Origin: Bosea sp. Tri-49
Lineage (GTDB): Bacteria; Pseudomonadota; Alphaproteobacteria; Rhizobiales; Beijerinckiaceae
Assembly: GCF_003952665.1 (NCBI RefSeq)
Contig: NZ_CP017946.1
Span: 3,534,001 to 3,598,000 of the forward strand
Direction of reading: 5' to 3'
DNA length: 64,000 bases
Positions 1 through 8,320 of this stretch are shown here, one piece after another; within the stretch, counting starts at the first letter, position 1; the number at the start of each line of letters is the position of its first letter. A program made the translations under genes and the position numbers. The notes under the pieces are model-generated. The model was not told where the DNA came from and ran no database searches. It was given only the letters and a program-made list of their open reading frames with translations.

Positions 1-143
1 ATCACCAGTTCGGCTTTTCGGCCCATGGCTTCCAGCTCGGGCCGGGTGCCGGTGCGGTCATGGCTGAGATCATCGCGACCGGCGCCAGCAACGTCCCGAT
101 CGACGGGCTCGGCATCACCCGCTTCACGCAGCAGGCACACTGA
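1..143 (+). CDS. FAD-dependent oxidoreductase (DAO-like), C-terminal fragment
   Basis: The open frame enters from the left edge (codons begin at base 3) and stops with TGA at 141-143, leaving 46 visible residues. The fragment starts HQFGFSAHGFQLGPGAG and continues VMAEIIATG, which resembles the last FAD-contacting segment of the D-amino-acid oxidase / glycine oxidase family, where a Gly-rich turn precedes the final helix. In that family the enzyme oxidises an amine or amino acid to an imine with FAD. A RidA-family imine deaminase follows 24 bases downstream, which fits this reading. The N-terminal Rossmann motif lies outside the window, so the exact substrate class is unknown. Confidence 0.6.
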   Translation, partial: HQFGFSAHGFQLGPGAGAVMAEIIATGASNVPIDGLGITRFTQQAH

Positions 144-167
144 CCACCTCAACCCAAGGAGAAGACC

Positions 168-515
168 ATGACCATCAAGCGTTCCATCCGCACGCCGATC
201 CAGAACCGCATCGTCGAGACCGGCGACCTCGTCTTCGTCGGCGGCGTCATCGCCGACGACACCACCCAGTCGATGGGCCCGCAGACCCAGAACATCCTGG
301 CCAAGATCGAGGGTTATCTCGGCGAGGTCGGGCTCGACCGCAAGGCGATCGTGGCCGCGCAGATCTTCGTCACCGATCTCTCGCAGAAGAAAGAGATGGA
401 CGCCGCCTGGACCGGCTTCTTCGGCGATGACATGCCGACACGGGCGACTGTCGGTGTCGCCGATCTCGGCGGGCGTGCCTTGATCGAGGTGGTCACGACT
501 GCAGCAAGAGCGTGA
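168..515 (+). CDS. RidA family protein (enamine/imine deaminase)
   Basis: This 115-residue protein has the usual length of the YjgF/YER057c/UK114 family. RidA proteins form trimers in the cytosol and hydrolyse reactive enamines or imines to ketones and ammonia. The arginine of the signature, Arg92 in MPTRATVGVADL, aligns with the catalytic Arg105 of E. coli RidA, and Glu107 in ALIEVV matches the conserved glutamate near the C-terminus, so it should be active. ATG 168 is preceded by AAGGAGAAG. The gene follows a FAD amine/amino-acid oxidase tail by 24 bases and is probably cotranscribed; it likely clears the imine product of that oxidase. The pairing is inferred from context. Confidence 0.9.
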   Translation: MTIKRSIRTPIQNRIVETGDLVFVGGVIADDTTQSMGPQTQNILAKIEGYLGEVGLDRKAIVAAQIFVTDLSQKKEMDAAWTGFFGDDMPTRATVGVADLGGRALIEVVTTAARA

Positions 516-649
516 CGTCAGTATGTGGCGCCGGGCTGCCCGCCGTCGCATTCGAATAACACGCAGACGTCCGCTTCCTGGCTGGGAGGCAACGTCCGCC
601 AATGGCGTGACGGCTACAGCTTCCTGGGTCGTTGCTGAGCTCAGGCGCA

Positions 650-1957
650 CTAATTGAGCGACATCGATCGGGGCAACCACAGTGCCAGATCCGGCCAGGC
701 CAGCAGCATGGCGATCAGGACGAACGGCCCTGCCAGGAAAGGCAATACGCCGCGATACATCGCGCCGAGGCTGATCTCGGGCGCCTGGGTCCGGATCACG
801 AAGAGGTTCATCCCGACGGGCGGGTGGATCAGCCCGATCTCGACGACGATGACGAGCAGCACGCCGAACCAGATCGGGTCGTAGCCGGTCGACAGCACCA
901 GCGGCAGCAGCACCGGCACCGTCACCAGCACCATGCCGATGCCTTCGAGGAAGCAGCCGAGAAAGACGTAGAAGGCGATCAGCAGCAGCATCACGGCGAG
1001 CGGCGACAGACCGAGCGCCGTGATCCCCTTGACCACCGATTGCGCCATGCCGGTCTGCACGACGAAATAGGAGAAGATCGTCGACCCCAGCACGATCAGG
1101 ATGAGATTGGCGGTGATCCGCGTCGTCTCGGTGAAGGCGGTGGTGACGTCGCCGCGGGCGAAGCCCCTGCGCAGCAGGCCGAGCAGCAGCGCGCCGAAGG
1201 CACCGACGGCGGCCGCCTCGGTCGGGCTGAACCAGCCGAGATAGATGCCGCCGAAGGTGACGAGGAAGAGCGCCGCCACATCCCAGATGTTCAGGACGAG
1301 CCGGAACGCCTGCGCCTTGCCTTCGCTCGGCAGCTTCGGCGCCGCCTCCGGCCGCAAACGGACCCAGACCCACACCGTGATGAGATAGAGCCCGGTCAGG
1401 ACGAGGCCGGGGATCAGCGCGGCGGCGAACAGCTTGATGATCGAGAGCTGGGCGATGATGCCGTAGATCATCAGGATGAGAGACGGTGGGATCAGGATGC
1501 CGAGCGTGCCACCGGCTGCGACCACACCGGCCGCGAGCGCCGGCGAATAGCCGGCCTTGAGCATTTGCGGGATCGAGATCCGGCTCATCGTCGCAGCCGT
1601 CGCCAGCGAGGAGCCGCAGACCGCGCCGAAGGCAGCGGAGGCGCCGACCGCCGCCATGGCGAGCGAGCCGCGCATGCCGGCGAAGATCGCATTGCTCGCC
1701 CGGAACAGGTCGCCTGAAAGGCCGGCCATCGTCGCGAGTGCGCCCATCAGCGTGAACAGCGGCAGGACCGAGAGCGTATAGGCGGAGGAAAGCTCGAGCG
1801 GCACCGCGCCGAAAACGAGGCGCGCCTTGGCGAAGCCGTCGATCGCAGCATAGCCGACGAAGCCGACGAGGCCGAGCGCAACGCCGACCGGAATGCGCAC
1901 CAGGATCATGCCGACCAGCGTCGCCATGCCGATCAGGCCGATGGAGGTCGCGCTCAT
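650..1957 (-). CDS. TRAP transporter large permease subunit (DctM type)
   Basis: This is a 435-residue, very hydrophobic protein with about a dozen predicted membrane segments from residue 5 to the C-terminus, the normal size of DctM. It is the ion-coupled channel of a tripartite ATP-independent periplasmic transporter in the inner membrane, using a sodium gradient and a periplasmic binding protein. The N-terminal region IGMATLVGMILVRIPVGVAL and the Gly-Pro loops (GILIPPS, LIHPPVGMNLFV) are typical of the family. Its start overlaps the end of the small permease gene by 4 bases, and the gene ends the minus-strand operon that starts at the VOC gene. The substrate is inferred from neighbours to be an organic or aromatic acid. 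Confidence 0.95.
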   Translation of the reverse strand: MSATSIGLIGMATLVGMILVRIPVGVALGLVGFVGYAAIDGFAKARLVFGAVPLELSSAYTLSVLPLFTLMGALATMAGLSGDLFRASNAIFAGMRGSLAMAAVGASAAFGAVCGSSLATAATMSRISIPQMLKAGYSPALAAGVVAAGGTLGILIPPSLILMIYGIIAQLSIIKLFAAALIPGLVLTGLYLITVWVWVRLRPEAAPKLPSEGKAQAFRLVLNIWDVAALFLVTFGGIYLGWFSPTEAAAVGAFGALLLGLLRRGFARGDVTTAFTETTRITANLILIVLGSTIFSYFVVQTGMAQSVVKGITALGLSPLAVMLLLIAFYVFLGCFLEGIGMVLVTVPVLLPLVLSTGYDPIWFGVLLVIVVEIGLIHPPVGMNLFVIRTQAPEISLGAMYRGVLPFLAGPFVLIAMLLAWPDLALWLPRSMSLN

Positions 1958-2502
1958 GATGCGGCTCCATTGCTGCCGTGCAGGGCCTGAGGATTGGGAT
2001 CAGCAGTGCCAGCGGCGGCGCGCGGGAAGGCGCGGACCTGTCCGACCGCGCGGCCGAGCACGACGAAGACCGAGACGACCAGCGCCAGCTCGATAGCCAG
2101 CAGCAGCAGGAAGATCGGCACCGGCAGGTCCGGCTTCTGGTCACCGAAGCGATAGGCGTCGGCGAGCGGCTGGATCAAGGTCGCGGCCAGCAGGACGAGG
2201 AAAGCGAGCGTCGCGATCTCGCCGGCGAGCCGCATCGCAGCCAGGGTTCGAGGACGAACCATGGTGTCGAACAGGTCGACCTTGATCTGCTCGTCGCGGC
2301 GGAAGCATTCCGGCAGGGCGAGGAAGGCGACGAGCACCAGCGTGACCTCGACGAGGTCGAGCGTGCCGTGCAGCGGCTTGTTGAAGACGAGCCGAGCGCC
2401 GATGTCGATCATCGTCCAAAGCACCATGACGGCGAGGGCCAGCGCTCCGGCCATGGTCAATAGTCGCGCCGGATCGAGATGGCGGAGCTTCCCGGCGCTC
2501 AT
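1954..2502 (-). CDS. TRAP transporter small permease subunit (DctQ type)
   Basis: This 182-residue protein shows four hydrophobic segments (near residues 12-34, 47-64, 92-112 and 130-150), matching DctQ. DctQ proteins dock the large permease and are required for TRAP transport. The motif near residues 35-45 (FNKPLHGTLDL) resembles the conserved first loop of the family. It overlaps both neighbours by 4 bases (DctP upstream, DctM downstream), so the three subunits are translationally coupled. The C-terminal tail after residue 155 is polar and probably cytoplasmic. The family assignment is clear; the ligand is not visible from sequence. Confidence 0.93.
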   Translation of the reverse strand: MSAGKLRHLDPARLLTMAGALALAVMVLWTMIDIGARLVFNKPLHGTLDLVEVTLVLVAFLALPECFRRDEQIKVDLFDTMVRPRTLAAMRLAGEIATLAFLVLLAATLIQPLADAYRFGDQKPDLPVPIFLLLLAIELALVVSVFVVLGRAVGQVRAFPRAAAGTADPNPQALHGSNGAAS

Positions 2503-3539
2503 TTGGCGGCACCGACGGCTGCGCGCAGCTCGTCATAGAACTGCCTGGCCTTGATGCCCTTGGCCTCGACCCTTGCGATGAAGCTCGCAGTGATCGGCTT
2601 GGCAAGTTCCTCGAAGGCGGCCCGCTCGGCACCGCTGAGTTCGGGGATCTCCGCATTGGCGGCGCGCAGATAGGTGCGGCCTTCCTCCTCCGCCTGGTCG
2701 TAGACCGCCCCGACCTTGCGGGCGGCCGCCGGGCCGGTGGTGTCGTCGATCAGCTTGCGTAGGTCCTCCGGCAGGGATTTGTACTTCTCGGCGTTCATCA
2801 CTAGCGCGAAGGTGCCGGCGGCGGCGTCGAGCTGCGTCACCGATTTGACGCTCTCGGCCATCTGGAAGGACTTCGCCGCCTCGTAATTGAAGAACATGCC
2901 GGCGATCGTGCCCTTGGAGAGCGAGTCCGCCAGCTCGGCAGGTGCGACCGCGGCGGGCGTCGCGCCCCAGGCTTCCAGCATCGCCGAGGCGATCGGGCCG
3001 TTATGGCGCATGCGCAGGCCGCGCAGGCCGGCGGGGCTCTTTACCGCCGGTCGGTTGAAGAACAGGCTCAGGGTCGGCGTCGCGATGAAGTAGAGCGGCT
3101 TGGTGCCCTCGTGCTCGGCAGCGAGCTTGCCGGAGAGCTCGGTCAAGATGCCGGAGGCTTCGGCGGTGCTCAGCGCCTTGGCGCTCGCCCCCTCGCCGCG
3201 ATTGAAAGCATAGGGCAGATGCGAGATCTCGGTCAGCGGGAAGCGGCCGGGCAGGGCGCCGTGCAGGAAGAAGGCGATGTCGGCGACGCCGGTGCGGGCG
3301 AGATCGTATTGCCGCGGCATCGGCCCCATCTGCGCAGCCGGGAAGATGGCGAGCTTGAGCCGGCCATTCGAGCGCTGCGACAGCTCGGCGCCCCAGGCTT
3401 CCAGCTGCTTGTGCATCTGGTGGTTCGGCGGCAGGTAATGCGAGACCTTGAGCTCGACCGTCTGCGCCATGGCTCCCGTGCTGGCCAGCGAGACCGCCAG
3501 CGTCGCGCCGAGCAAGGCGCCGATCACTCCCCGTTTCAT
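2499..3539 (-). CDS. TRAP transporter substrate-binding protein (DctP type)
   Basis: The start at ATG 3539 was chosen because it is preceded by GGGGAGG and opens a clean Sec signal peptide (MKRGVIGALLGATLAVSLAS, cleavage after AMAQ). The frame is open upstream to 3677, but that part is Arg/Pro-rich and unlike the family. The mature protein begins TVELKVSHYLPPNHQMHKQL, the usual DctP opening, and the 346-residue length is typical. It should bind the substrate in the periplasm and deliver it to the DctQM permease encoded just downstream. The region YFIATPTLSLFFNRPAVKSP leads into the conserved GLRGLRMRHNGP, where DctP proteins hold the arginine that pairs with the ligand carboxylate. The ligand is therefore probably a carboxylate. 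Confidence 0.93.
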   Translation of the reverse strand: MKRGVIGALLGATLAVSLASTGAMAQTVELKVSHYLPPNHQMHKQLEAWGAELSQRSNGRLKLAIFPAAQMGPMPRQYDLARTGVADIAFFLHGALPGRFPLTEISHLPYAFNRGEGASAKALSTAEASGILTELSGKLAAEHEGTKPLYFIATPTLSLFFNRPAVKSPAGLRGLRMRHNGPIASAMLEAWGATPAAVAPAELADSLSKGTIAGMFFNYEAAKSFQMAESVKSVTQLDAAAGTFALVMNAEKYKSLPEDLRKLIDDTTGPAAARKVGAVYDQAEEEGRTYLRAANAEIPELSGAERAAFEELAKPITASFIARVEAKGIKARQFYDELRAAVGAAK

Positions 3540-3582
3540 CCTATCCTCCCCGTTCTGTGGTCTTGTTTCTTGTGCTTGGTGA

Positions 3583-5262
3583 CTAGGCGGCCGTGGCCGG
3601 TATCCCGATCGCAGCGTCCGGCCTCGTCCGGCCGGTGACGATGGCGAGCAGCGCCTCGCAATCGGCCGGAAGCGCATCGCCGCGCCAGGCGACGTGCTGG
3701 TCCGGCCGGATCAGGGCGAAGCGCGCGCCATAGCGGGCGGGCAGGCGCCGATCACCCGGCAGCAGCAACTTCGCCGGCACGCCGAGACGGGTCGCGGCGG
3801 CGATCAACGGTGCTGCGCCCGTCCCGTCGCCGGCAGTGGTCAGCAAGGTGAACCCCTGGCCGAAATGGTCGTAAAGTGATGAGCCGTCGGCGAGCCAGAG
3901 ATGCGGTGCCAGGCACCCCGGATGAGCGGAGGGCACATAGAGCATGAAATGCTCGACCGGCGGCGCGCTGCCATCGGGCACGATGATCGGAGAATCCTCG
4001 TAGCGCGTGCCGAGCACGATGCCAAGCGTGCGGAATTCGCGCAGCTTGGTCGCCTCGATCAGCTCGCCGACCTCACGCCGCGTGGCGTCGCCGAGCGGGC
4101 CCGGCTCCTCCAGCCCCTGGCGGACGAGCTGGTTGCCGACGGCGCCGTAATTGATCACCGCTTCGGCGATGGTGCGCTCATGCACCTTGCGCCGCTCCGC
4201 CGCATAGCTCGCGAGCAGCTCCGGCCCACCCCAGCCCTGCAGCACCGCCGCCAGCTTCCAGCCGAGATCGACCGCGTCGCCGATGCCCATGTTCATGCCG
4301 AAGCCACCGAAGGGCGGATGCAGGTGGCAGGCATCGCCGGCGAGGAAGACGCGGCCCTTGTCGTAGCGGTCGGCGACGAGGCGATGCGCGACCCAGGGAT
4401 CGCGGCCGACGATCTCGATCTCGAGGTCGGCAAGGCCGGTGCCGCGGCGAATGAGCTCGACGGGATCGACGCTGGCCGGATCGACATCGTTGGCGAGCTT
4501 GGTCGCCATGAAGAACCAGAGGCCCTGGCTGTCCATCGGACCGAGGAGGGACGGCACCTCCTCGTTGACCATCCAGTACATGATCGCCGGGCCATGGGCA
4601 TGGCGGGAAGCGAGATCCGGCGCGCGGAAGATGATGTTGTAGTTCTTCGAATAGGCGCCTTCGCCCTCCATCCTGGCGCCGATCGCCTCGCGCACCGAGC
4701 TGCGCGCGCCGTCTGCGCCGATCAGATAGGCGCTCGCGACCTCGCGCTCCGCGCCGCTGGTGACGTCCTTCAGGCGCGAAACGACCACGCGGCCGTCATC
4801 GGCGAAGGCGATGAGCTCGGTATTGAAGCTGATGGTGACGCCGGGCAGCGAGGCCGCGTGCTGGCGCAGCACCTCCTCCAGCACATATTGCGGCACCCAT
4901 TGCGCCTCTTCCGAATAGAGGTCGTTGCGGGCGCGGCTGCCGTTCAGCGCATTGCCGAAGCGGGCGAGCTCGGGACCGTTCATCCGCGTCGCGAAGACGA
5001 CGTTGGAGGGATAGTCCGGCGGGATCGGCGAGGCCGCGCGCAAGGCGTCGGCGATGCCCCAGCGGCGCAGATGCTCGCGGCTGCGGACATTGGTCGTCTT
5101 GGCGCGCGGCGAATAGCCGACGCGGTCATTGCGCTCGACCACGAGGCAGCGGATGCCGCGCTGGCCGAGTTCGATCGCGGCCGCGAGCCCGACGGGCCCG
5201 GCGCCGGCGATCAGCACCTCGATGTCCTTGCCGGTCTGGTTCACGGTTTCCTGCTCCGCCAT
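3583..5262 (-). CDS. FAD-dependent aromatic hydroxylase (PheA/MhpA-like)
   Basis: This 559-residue group A flavoprotein monooxygenase has an N-terminal ADP-binding GxGxxG (AGAGPVGLAAAIELGQRG, residues about 19-36), a DG motif (LIGADGARSSVREAIG, about 180-195) and a GD motif binding the FAD ribityl (RVFLAGDACHLHPPFGGFG, about 304-322). The C-terminal 150 residues form the thioredoxin-like domain of the phenol hydroxylase / MhpA group. Such enzymes use NAD(P)H and O2 to hydroxylate an aromatic ring. The gene lies between the FAH-family gene (9 bases) and the TRAP binding protein (43 bases) on the same strand, so it probably starts catabolism of the TRAP substrate. The exact substrate is unknown. 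Confidence 0.88.
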   Translation of the reverse strand: MAEQETVNQTGKDIEVLIAGAGPVGLAAAIELGQRGIRCLVVERNDRVGYSPRAKTTNVRSREHLRRWGIADALRAASPIPPDYPSNVVFATRMNGPELARFGNALNGSRARNDLYSEEAQWVPQYVLEEVLRQHAASLPGVTISFNTELIAFADDGRVVVSRLKDVTSGAEREVASAYLIGADGARSSVREAIGARMEGEGAYSKNYNIIFRAPDLASRHAHGPAIMYWMVNEEVPSLLGPMDSQGLWFFMATKLANDVDPASVDPVELIRRGTGLADLEIEIVGRDPWVAHRLVADRYDKGRVFLAGDACHLHPPFGGFGMNMGIGDAVDLGWKLAAVLQGWGGPELLASYAAERRKVHERTIAEAVINYGAVGNQLVRQGLEEPGPLGDATRREVGELIEATKLREFRTLGIVLGTRYEDSPIIVPDGSAPPVEHFMLYVPSAHPGCLAPHLWLADGSSLYDHFGQGFTLLTTAGDGTGAAPLIAAATRLGVPAKLLLPGDRRLPARYGARFALIRPDQHVAWRGDALPADCEALLAIVTGRTRPDAAIGIPATAA

Positions 5263-5271
5263 GGTCTGCCG

Positions 5272-6156
5272 TCAGGCCGCAGCCTGCTTGGCCTCTTCCT
5301 GCGCGATCGGGTTGGCCAGGAGACCGATGCCCTCGACCTCGACCTCGCAGATATCGCCGGGCTTCATGAAGAGCTGGGGCTTGCGCGCCACGCCGACGCC
5401 CGCCGGCGTGCCGGTGACGATGACGTCGCCGGGCTCCAGCGTGATCGCCTCGCTGATGATCGAGATCAGGCTCGCGACGTCGAAGACCATGTCGTCGGTG
5501 CTGGCGCTCTGCACAGTTTCGCCATTGAGCCTTGTCGCGATCCTGAGACCGCGTGCTCCAGGCGGAAGCTCGTCCGAAGTGACCAGCGCCGGACCGAAGG
5601 CGCCAGTGCCGTCGAAATTCTTGCCGACGGTCCATTGCGGCGCCTTGAACTGATAGTCGCGCACCGAGCCCTCGTTGAAGACGGCATAGCCGGCGACATG
5701 GTCGAGCGCGGCCGCTTTCGGCACATGCTTGGCGCGCCGGCCGATCACGGCGGCGATCTCGCCCTCATAGTCGAGCTGGTCGGAAAGGTTCGGCCGGATC
5801 AGCGGGGCGCGATGGCCGATCAGGCTGGTCGCGAAGCGACCGAACAATGTCGGGTAATCCGGCTGCTTGAAGCCGCTCTCGGCCGAGTGGTCGGCATAGT
5901 TCAGCCCGACGCAGATGATCTTGCCGGGGCGCGGCACCACCGGCAGGAAGGTCGTGCGCTCGGGATCGAGCACCGCCGTGGCAGGCGCGCTTTCAAGTGC
6001 CCGGGCGATCGCCGCACGGGCCGCATCGCCGCCGGCGATGAAGGCGAGGATGTCGCCCGGCAGGCCCGGACCGGCCTTGCCGAGATCGATCAGATCGGCG
6101 CCGCGATAGGCGGCGAGAACAGGCTTGCCGCCGCTCAGGATGGTTGCAAGACGCAT
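5272..6156 (-). CDS. fumarylacetoacetate hydrolase family protein
   Basis: This 294-residue protein has the FAH fold from about residue 80, beginning with KIICVGLNYADHSAE. Metal ligands are visible as the E-x-E pair (Glu131 and Glu133 in DYEGEIAAVIG) and the acidic residue of GYAVFNEGSVRDYQ, where Glu162 takes the place of the more common Asp. Family members hydrolyse or decarboxylate beta-diketones and 2-oxo-enoates, often the last ring-fission step of aromatic catabolism, with Mg or Mn. The context (hydroxylase downstream, VOC protein upstream) supports hydrolysis of a ring-cleavage product, such as an acylpyruvate. The first about 75 residues are the usual FAH N-terminal extension. The precise reaction is not determined. 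Confidence 0.9.
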   Translation of the reverse strand: MRLATILSGGKPVLAAYRGADLIDLGKAGPGLPGDILAFIAGGDAARAAIARALESAPATAVLDPERTTFLPVVPRPGKIICVGLNYADHSAESGFKQPDYPTLFGRFATSLIGHRAPLIRPNLSDQLDYEGEIAAVIGRRAKHVPKAAALDHVAGYAVFNEGSVRDYQFKAPQWTVGKNFDGTGAFGPALVTSDELPPGARGLRIATRLNGETVQSASTDDMVFDVASLISIISEAITLEPGDVIVTGTPAGVGVARKPQLFMKPGDICEVEVEGIGLLANPIAQEEAKQAAA

Positions 6157-6214
6157 GGTTTCCTCCTCTTGGGCGCCTCCAGCCAGTGCGGCGAGGCGAT
6201 GGCTGTCGGGGTCG

Positions 6215-6640
6215 TCAGGCGGTGCCGAACAGGACGGTCAGCCGCCGTTCGGTGAAGAGCCAGGAACCATCCGGCTCCCTGGCATAGCGATCGGCATATT
6301 CGGCGATGAGCAGTGGCGTGGCCGAGCCTTGGCCCGGCCCGTCATGGCGGTAGAGCGTCAGCGCGACCCAGCCGCGGGCCGCATCCGCAGCGAGGGGCTC
6401 GATCAGGATGTTGCTCTGGAGATGGCGCGAGCGGCGCTCGGTCATGGCAGCACGCTGGCGGCCCCATTCGGCGATGGCCGCGCGACCCACCTTGTCGGGG
6501 CCGATGCCGTAGAGCGCCCCGTCCTCTGCGAAGAGCTCGCCGACCGTGTCCGCCTCGCCATGGTCGATCAGCCAGGCATGGCGCTGGATCAATTGCTCGA
6601 TGGCGAGCCGATCCTCCGGGGCGAGCCCGGCGCCGCTCAT
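6215..6640 (-). CDS. NTF2-like / SnoaL-like domain protein
   Basis: Starting at ATG 6640, which overlaps the stop of the upstream VOC gene in an ATGA junction, this gives 141 residues. The frame is open further upstream, but that part is read through the VOC gene and is not protein-like. The sequence DRLAIEQLIQRHAWLIDHGE followed by LFAEDGALYGIG is typical of the NTF2/SnoaL-like family, whose small alpha+beta barrel is used by dehydratases, isomerases, hydroxylase small subunits and many uncharacterised proteins. His17 and the Asp at about residue 22 lie where catalytic residues often sit. It probably modifies an intermediate of the operon pathway. No specific function is claimed. Confidence 0.8.
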   Translation of the reverse strand: MSGAGLAPEDRLAIEQLIQRHAWLIDHGEADTVGELFAEDGALYGIGPDKVGRAAIAEWGRQRAAMTERRSRHLQSNILIEPLAADAARGWVALTLYRHDGPGQGSATPLLIAEYADRYAREPDGSWLFTERRLTVLFGTA

Positions 6641-7215
6641 GCCGGCAATCCGAGATCGGGCGTGCCGGCGGGCTGATAGTCGCCCCGGCGCATCGCGACA
6701 TGCAGGTCGTCGAAGCTCTTGCCGGCCTTGTGAGCCTGGTAGACCCGTTCCGGATCGAAGAAGGTGCCGATCGGGTTCTCGGCGAAATCCTGCGAGGAGC
6801 GCATCCATTCGCTCGACTGCTTCCAGTCGCCATAGGTGTCGGATTGCAGCTCGACGAAATTGCCCTCGGGATCCCGGTAGTAGATCGAGATCGTCATGCC
6901 GTGGTCGAGGCTGAAGGCCGGCTCGATGCCCTCGTCGCGCAGCCGGGCATAGGACGCCATCAGGTCGGCGAAGCTCTCATACTCGAAGGCGCTGTGGTGC
7001 ATGCCGTTATGGCTGCGCTTGTCGGGGTCGTCGCCGAGCCCGGGCGCCGAGAGGAAGGCGACGCGGTGATTGGCCTCGTCATTGGTCGTCCAGGCATTGT
7101 TGGCGTCCCGGAAGTTCGGCCGGGCGCCGACGACCGTGCCGTACCACGCCACCATCTCGTCGAGCCGGCTCGTCTTGAAGGTGACGTGATGGAATGCGGG
7201 CTTGATGATCTCCAT
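6637..7215 (-). CDS. VOC family protein, probable extradiol ring-cleavage dioxygenase-like
   Basis: This 192-residue protein belongs to the vicinal oxygen chelate superfamily. Likely metal ligands are His9 or His10 in FHHVTFKTSRL, the His pair of GMHHSAFEYES (about residues 72-74), and Glu in GNFVELQSDTYG (about residue 124), the His-His-Glu pattern of type I extradiol dioxygenases and related enzymes. At 192 residues it would be a one-domain version; classic BphC enzymes are about 290. It is the first gene of the operon, 156 bases from the divergent LysR gene. With the hydroxylase and FAH protein it makes a plausible hydroxylation, ring cleavage, hydrolysis route. A glyoxalase-type or isomerase role is possible. 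Confidence 0.75.
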   Translation of the reverse strand: MEIIKPAFHHVTFKTSRLDEMVAWYGTVVGARPNFRDANNAWTTNDEANHRVAFLSAPGLGDDPDKRSHNGMHHSAFEYESFADLMASYARLRDEGIEPAFSLDHGMTISIYYRDPEGNFVELQSDTYGDWKQSSEWMRSSQDFAENPIGTFFDPERVYQAHKAGKSFDDLHVAMRRGDYQPAGTPDLGLPA

Positions 7216-7324
7216 GCCTTCCTCCCGAAAGGGCCATCTCCCGGTTCTCCGAGGCGGCCGCTGCTTGTTCGTGAGGAATGGCTAACTCCGGCATAGATAC
7301 CTGAACAGATGGCAAGATTGCAGG

Positions 7325-7347
7325 AGCGATAGCAAAACGGTATCGCT
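7325..7347. promoter_or_regulatory. LysR-type operator, perfect inverted repeat with T-N11-A core
   Basis: The arms AGCGATA (7325-7331) and TATCGCT (7341-7347) are exact complements around a 9-base spacer. Within it T7330 and A7342 form the T-N11-A pattern of LysR-family sites. It lies 25 bases before the LysR start codon and about 110 bases before the divergent VOC start, as expected for an autoregulatory and activating recognition site. Binding by the 7372 protein is inferred. Confidence 0.7.
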
Positions 7348-7371
7348 AGGCCGAGCTGCGAGGCCGAGCCG

Positions 7372-8277
7372 ATGAAGCTGGATCATTTCGAGGAGGTGGT
7401 GGCGATCGCCGAGCGCGGCAGCATGCGGGCCGCAGCCCGGCATCTGCAGATCGCCCAGCCGGCCCTGACGCGCAGCCTCGCCTTGCTGGAGCGCGAGCTC
7501 GGCGCGCCCCTGTTCGAGCGCCGGGCCCGCGGCGTGGTCGCGACGCCGTTGGGCGAGGCCTTCATCGCCCGCGCCAGGTCGATTCTGACCGAGATCAGGC
7601 GCACCCGCGAGGAAGTCGAGCAGCTCAGAGGCGCCGGCACGGGCACGGTTACGGTCGGGCTCTCGATCGCGGCGCATCTCGCTTTGCTGCCGCCGAGCCT
7701 GCGCCCGTTCCGCGCGCGCTATCCCGACATCAGGCTGCATATCATCGAGGGCTTCTACCCGACGCTCGAGGAGCGCCTGCGCGACGGCACGGTCGATTTC
7801 TACATCGGCCCCGATGGCGGAGCTCAGCCGGTGCCGCAGCTCAGCCGGGAGGTGCTGTTCCACAACCGCCGCATCGTGCTGTGCCGCGCCGGCCATCCAT
7901 TGGCAGCGGCGAGCTCCCTGCGCGAGCTCGTCGGGCAGGACTGGGTCACAACCTCGATCACCGCCGACGCCAGCGACGAGATCAACGCCTTCTTCGCCCG
8001 CCACGACCTGCCGCCGCCACGCCTGGCGGTCCGCAGCCAGTCGGCTCTGACCTTGCTGACCTGCCTCGCTAACAGCGATCTCCTGGCGATGGTCCCGGCA
8101 CAATGGGAGCACTTCGAGATGACCGGCAAGGCTTTGACCACGATCAGGGTCGGGGAAGAACTGACAGCGCCACCGCTAGTCCTGGTCCGGCGTGCCGACC
8201 TGCCATTGACCCCCGCCGCCATGCACCTGCTCGACCTTATGCGCCGGGCCACCTCTCGCCTGACTGCCAAGCCATAA
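7372..8277 (+). CDS. LysR family transcriptional regulator
   Basis: This 301-residue protein has an N-terminal winged helix-turn-helix (MKLDHFEEVVAIAERGSMRA, then AARHLQIAQPALTRSLALLE, residues about 18-37), the recognition helix of LysR regulators, followed by a periplasmic-binding-like effector domain from about residue 90. The sequence TVGLSIAAHLALLPPSLRPF opens that domain. It is divergent from the aromatic/TRAP operon and should control it in response to the substrate or an intermediate, through the inverted repeat at 7325-7347. Length and domain order are standard. The effector is unknown. Confidence 0.93.
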   Translation: MKLDHFEEVVAIAERGSMRAAARHLQIAQPALTRSLALLERELGAPLFERRARGVVATPLGEAFIARARSILTEIRRTREEVEQLRGAGTGTVTVGLSIAAHLALLPPSLRPFRARYPDIRLHIIEGFYPTLEERLRDGTVDFYIGPDGGAQPVPQLSREVLFHNRRIVLCRAGHPLAAASSLRELVGQDWVTTSITADASDEINAFFARHDLPPPRLAVRSQSALTLLTCLANSDLLAMVPAQWEHFEMTGKALTTIRVGEELTAPPLVLVRRADLPLTPAAMHLLDLMRRATSRLTAKP

Positions 8278-8320
8278 CTCCGGACCGCGCGGTGCCGGCT
8301 TCGTCGCAAAGCTTGCATAC

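Noticed and set aside
3901..6255. Long plus-strand open frame opposite the FAD hydroxylase and FAH genes
   Set aside because: It is an antisense shadow of GC-rich coding sequence; it is Arg/Asp/Ala-rich and matches no family, while the minus strand has clear motifs.
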